Made by a program: the position numbers and the translations under genes | Assembly: GCA_002254405.1 (NCBI GenBank) | Contig: NJDH01000003.1 | Location: forward strand, 8,394 to 72,393 | Length of the DNA: 64,000 nt | Reading direction: 5' to 3' | Origin: Candidatus Altarchaeales archaeon ex4484_96 | Lineage (GTDB): Archaea > Altiarchaeota > Altiarchaeia > IMC4 > QMZM01 | Part shown: positions 62,072 to 64,000 of the stretch, one piece after another | Position numbering within the stretch: position 1 is the stretch's first letter | Layout of the letters: every line of letters starts with the position of its first letter | Notes under the pieces: model-generated | The model's database searches: none | What the model saw: the letters and a program-made list of their open reading frames with translations, nothing else | Told to the model about the DNA's origin: nothing

Positions 62072-62677
62072 ATGGGTTATCAAAAATATTTAAGCGAGTT
62101 GTATGCTGATATTGGAAGTAAATACCGCAGCCCACAGCATCCTGAGGTCAGGGCTCTTTTCGTTGAGAGAAAGAAAAAGTGGAGGAAGGGTCCTTCGGTG
62201 GTTAGGGCAAGCAAGCCAACAAGAATAGATAAGGCCAGGAAATACGGCTTTAAAGCGAAGGGAGGTTTTGTTGTTGCGAGAGTGCGCATCAAAAAGGGTG
62301 TTACCGGCAGAAGCAGGCCTAAAAAGGGCAGGCGACCGAAAAGGGCTGGTCAGCTGAAAATTACCCCCTCAAAAAGCAAGCAGCGGATTGCAGAGGAGCG
62401 GGCTCAGAGGAGATACTCTAATATGGAGGTCTTGGGTTCCTACTGGCTTTGGGAGGACGGCCAGTACCGGTGGTTTGAGGTTGTATTGGTTGACCCATCG
62501 CTTCCGTGCATTAAATCAGATAAGGATGTTAACTGGGTTACTCAAAAACAGCATAGAAGCAGAGTTCATAGGGGTTTGACTCCGGCTGGCAGAAAAGAGA
62601 GGGGTTTATCCCGCAAGGGCGTGGGAGCCGAAAAAGTTAGACCCAGCATACGGGCTAATAAAAGGCTGTTGAAGTAA
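62072..62677 (+). CDS. rpl15e: Ribosomal protein L15e
   Basis: A 201-aa basic protein of the large ribosomal subunit. It starts MGYQKYLSELYADIGSKYRS. Family landmarks are RKYGFKAKGGFVVARVRIKKG, NMEVLGSYWLWEDGQYRWFEV and HRGLTPAGRKERGLSRKG. The length matches archaeal L15e. It is unbroken and followed by a T8 tract. Confidence 0.97.
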   Translation: MGYQKYLSELYADIGSKYRSPQHPEVRALFVERKKKWRKGPSVVRASKPTRIDKARKYGFKAKGGFVVARVRIKKGVTGRSRPKKGRRPKRAGQLKITPSKSKQRIAEERAQRRYSNMEVLGSYWLWEDGQYRWFEVVLVDPSLPCIKSDKDVNWVTQKQHRSRVHRGLTPAGRKERGLSRKGVGAEKVRPSIRANKRLLK

Positions 62678-62685
62678 ATAATCTT

Positions 62686-62693
62686 TTTTTTAT
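62686..62693 (+). terminator. T8 tract after L15e
   Basis: Eight T residues start 8 nt after the L15e stop, inside ATCTTTTTTTTATT. This is a typical archaeal oligo-T terminator signal; no hairpin is present. Confidence 0.45.
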
Positions 62694-62718
62694 TAACTGT
62701 TTTGTTATTGTTTACTTG

Positions 62719-63779
62719 ATGGACTTTTTTTCTGATTATCTTATGAACCCGTATCTTAAGTCTTTCATCGTACTTTCGGTTAGTGTTTTGTTTGCTAATA
62801 TTTTTTTGTTTTTCGCTTAGGCGTTATATGCTTAGATATCTGATTAAGCCGGATATTGACCTGGATGCTGGGGTGCTGGATTCAATAGTTAAGCCTTTTT
62901 ACTGGCTTTTAATCTACACTGGATTGTATCTGTCCCTGAAGATAATCCCCTACTTTATGTTTTTATCTGATGAGCTTGATGCCTTGTTTTATGTGGGTGG
63001 GGTTTTGCTTGTTGCTCTATTATTGTCTAAGATACTGAGGGTTTTCATCAACCGCTGGCTTAGGGTCAGAAAAAGGTTTTCTAAGACACCTGAGGTTTTG
63101 TATAAGATTGTTAGTTTAATCGTTTATTTGCTTGCTTTTCTCATGGTTTTAGCTTATTTTGAGGTGGAGATTACTCCATTGATTGCGACACTTGGGTTGG
63201 GGGGTCTGGCTGTTGGTTTAGCCTTGCAGCAGACGTTATCTGATTTTTCGCGGGCCTTCATATAATATCTGATAGGCCGATTAACGTGGGAGACCATATT
63301 GAGGTGGAAGGGCACATCTCAGGTTATGTTGAGGATATTGGCTGGCGTTCGACCCGGATTAGAACCCTCCCAAACAATATTATCATAATACCCAACTCCA
63401 AGCTGGCTGAGAGTGTTATAACCAATCATTATCTGCCTGATATGCAGATGGCTGTGTTGGTTGAGGTTGGCGTGGATTATGGCTCTGATTTACGCCGTGT
63501 TGAGGAGGTCACGGTTGAGGTGGCTGAGATGATACAGGAGTCTGTTGAGGGGCTGTTAGGGGTTTTAAGCCTTTCATCAGGTATCATAGTTTTGGGGAAA
63601 ACAATATTAATTTCACTGTTATTTTGAGGGCTGAAAAATTCGTGGATAAGTATCTGTTAACCAATGAGTTCTTCAAGGCTCTGAAAGAGCGTTTTGATAT
63701 GGAGGGTATTGAGATATCCTGGCCTATTGTTAAGGTTTATTCTATGGGTTCAAATAGGATTATATCCCCTAAAAAATAA
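62719..63779 (+). pseudogene. MscS-family mechanosensitive channel, split by three frameshifts
   Basis: Four consecutive reading-frame pieces join into one MscS-like protein of about 352 aa. Piece 1 (ATG 62719) is MDFFSDYLMNPYLKSFIVLS to a stop at 62820. Piece 2 runs from RRYMLRYLIKPDIDLDAG through the pore helix LGLGGLAVGLALQQTLSDFS to a stop at 63265. Piece 3 begins ISDRPINVGDHIEVEG and covers the beta domain (IRTLPNNIIIIPNSKLAESV). Piece 4 is GFKPFIRYHSFGENNINFTV to SMGSNRIISPKK and TAA at 63777-63779. The shifts are near 62801-62815 (T runs), 63262 (ATAT) and 63559 (GGGG), all in short repeats. The channel would release solutes on osmotic downshock if intact. Confidence 0.78.
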
Positions 63780-63891
63780 GCGCTTTAGCCACATCATGTG
63801 CTATGGTTTCCAGATGTCTTTTTTTTTGGGTATCATCGTTGATGGTGTGGGGGTTGGGAAACCAACCTAGTCTAAGAATATAGGGAAAAGA
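63769..63891 (-). pseudogene. Possible 3' remnant of an amidase-like gene
   Basis: A 40-codon open frame on the minus strand with no start reads LRLGWFPNPHTINDDT then QKKRHLETIAHDVAKALIF. The order hydrophobic strand, G-x-x-x-NPH, then a helix of the type IA-x-x-VA-x-AL resembles the C-terminus of Amidase_3 N-acetylmuramoyl-L-alanine amidases. It overlaps the 3' end of the broken mscS gene. The resemblance is weak and short, and I would not trust it without a search. Confidence 0.25.
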
Positions 63892-63919
63892 TTAAATGAG
63901 GCTATACCCTTACTTTAAA

Positions 63920-64000
63920 TCAATATCTTTCAGCTATTAATCCCCCTATTACTGCCAGCACACTCCCAAAGAAGATACCTGCTGTTGTTGTAATCACTGT
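63920..64000 (-). CDS. C-terminal end of a membrane-anchored protein, partial
   Basis: The minus strand is open from the window edge to TGA at 63922-63920, ending ITTTAGIFFGSVLAVIGGLI then AERY. This looks like a C-terminal membrane anchor or last helix after a Thr-containing stretch. Only 26 residues are visible, so neither family nor start can be given. Confidence 0.35.
   Translation of the reverse strand, partial: TVITTTAGIFFGSVLAVIGGLIAERY

Overview
The window is archaeal. It carries an A-type ATP synthase (subunits I, K, C), CDP-archaeol synthase, archaeal AspRS and IleRS, replication factor C small subunit, RNA polymerase subunit Rpb4, ribosomal proteins S27e, L44e and L15e, Nmd3, RtcB with archease, Taw3, and the ArvA/B/C GTPase set. 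Several genes start at or near a TATA-like element without a leader. Many DPANN and deep euryarchaeal genomes have this gene complement, but I cannot place the organism more precisely from sequence alone.

Layout. (1) 1-0.85 kb: end of a gene with three copies of a pilin-like membrane hairpin. (2) 0.86-8.2 kb, minus strand: an eleven-gene Mrp/Mbh-type cation/proton antiporter operon in the order E-F-G-DUF4040-MbhE-B-C-D, followed by two more MnhD/NuoL-like subunits and a small membrane protein; no hydrogenase or quinone module is present. (3) 8.3-11.8 kb, plus strand: ATP synthase genes I, K, C, divergent from the antiporter across an AT-rich palindromic promoter region. (4) 11.8-16.2 kb, minus strand: AtpZ-like protein, CarS, AspS, KH protein, ferredoxin, DUF655, Rpb4 and a winged-helix regulator. 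(5) 16.3-21.0 kb, plus strand: a complete ECF vitamin-type transporter (S, fused A-A, T) followed by a two-gene (split) MetE. (6) 21.0-25.9 kb: ThyX, IleS, RfcS.

(7) 25.9-42.9 kb is the unusual part. It holds a block of large secreted, cysteine-rich and PKD-containing proteins facing a run of five paralogous polytopic membrane proteins of VirB6/TrbL-like appearance. Almost every protein here, and the triple repeat at the left edge, carries the same element: a transmembrane helix, a short loop of the type S-x-P-x-x-R-x-x-A-K, then a second helix. I read it as a candidate undescribed type IV secretion/conjugation-like or cell-surface apparatus; this is inference.

(8) 43-62.7 kb returns to housekeeping genes: AI-2E-type permease, phosphohexomutase, archease, S27e, L44e, a flippase-like protein, a glycosyltransferase, a homocitrate/isopropylmalate synthase-like enzyme, a MoxR/DUF58 operon, CBS-ParB fusion, Taw3, RtcB, a RibD-type reductase, Nmd3, PurB, the Arv GTPase cluster and L15e. 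(9) 62.7-64 kb is a decayed edge: an mscS gene split by three frameshifts, a short possible amidase remnant and the end of a membrane-protein gene.

Seven apparent frameshifts were found, all between 40.5 and 63.6 kb and in only four genes. Long genes elsewhere (IleRS, the 1598-residue surface protein) are intact. Local gene decay, or locally poor consensus sequence, explains this better than a uniform error rate. No rRNA, tRNA, CRISPR array or insertion sequence was recognised, and there is no stretch over 300 bases without a gene.
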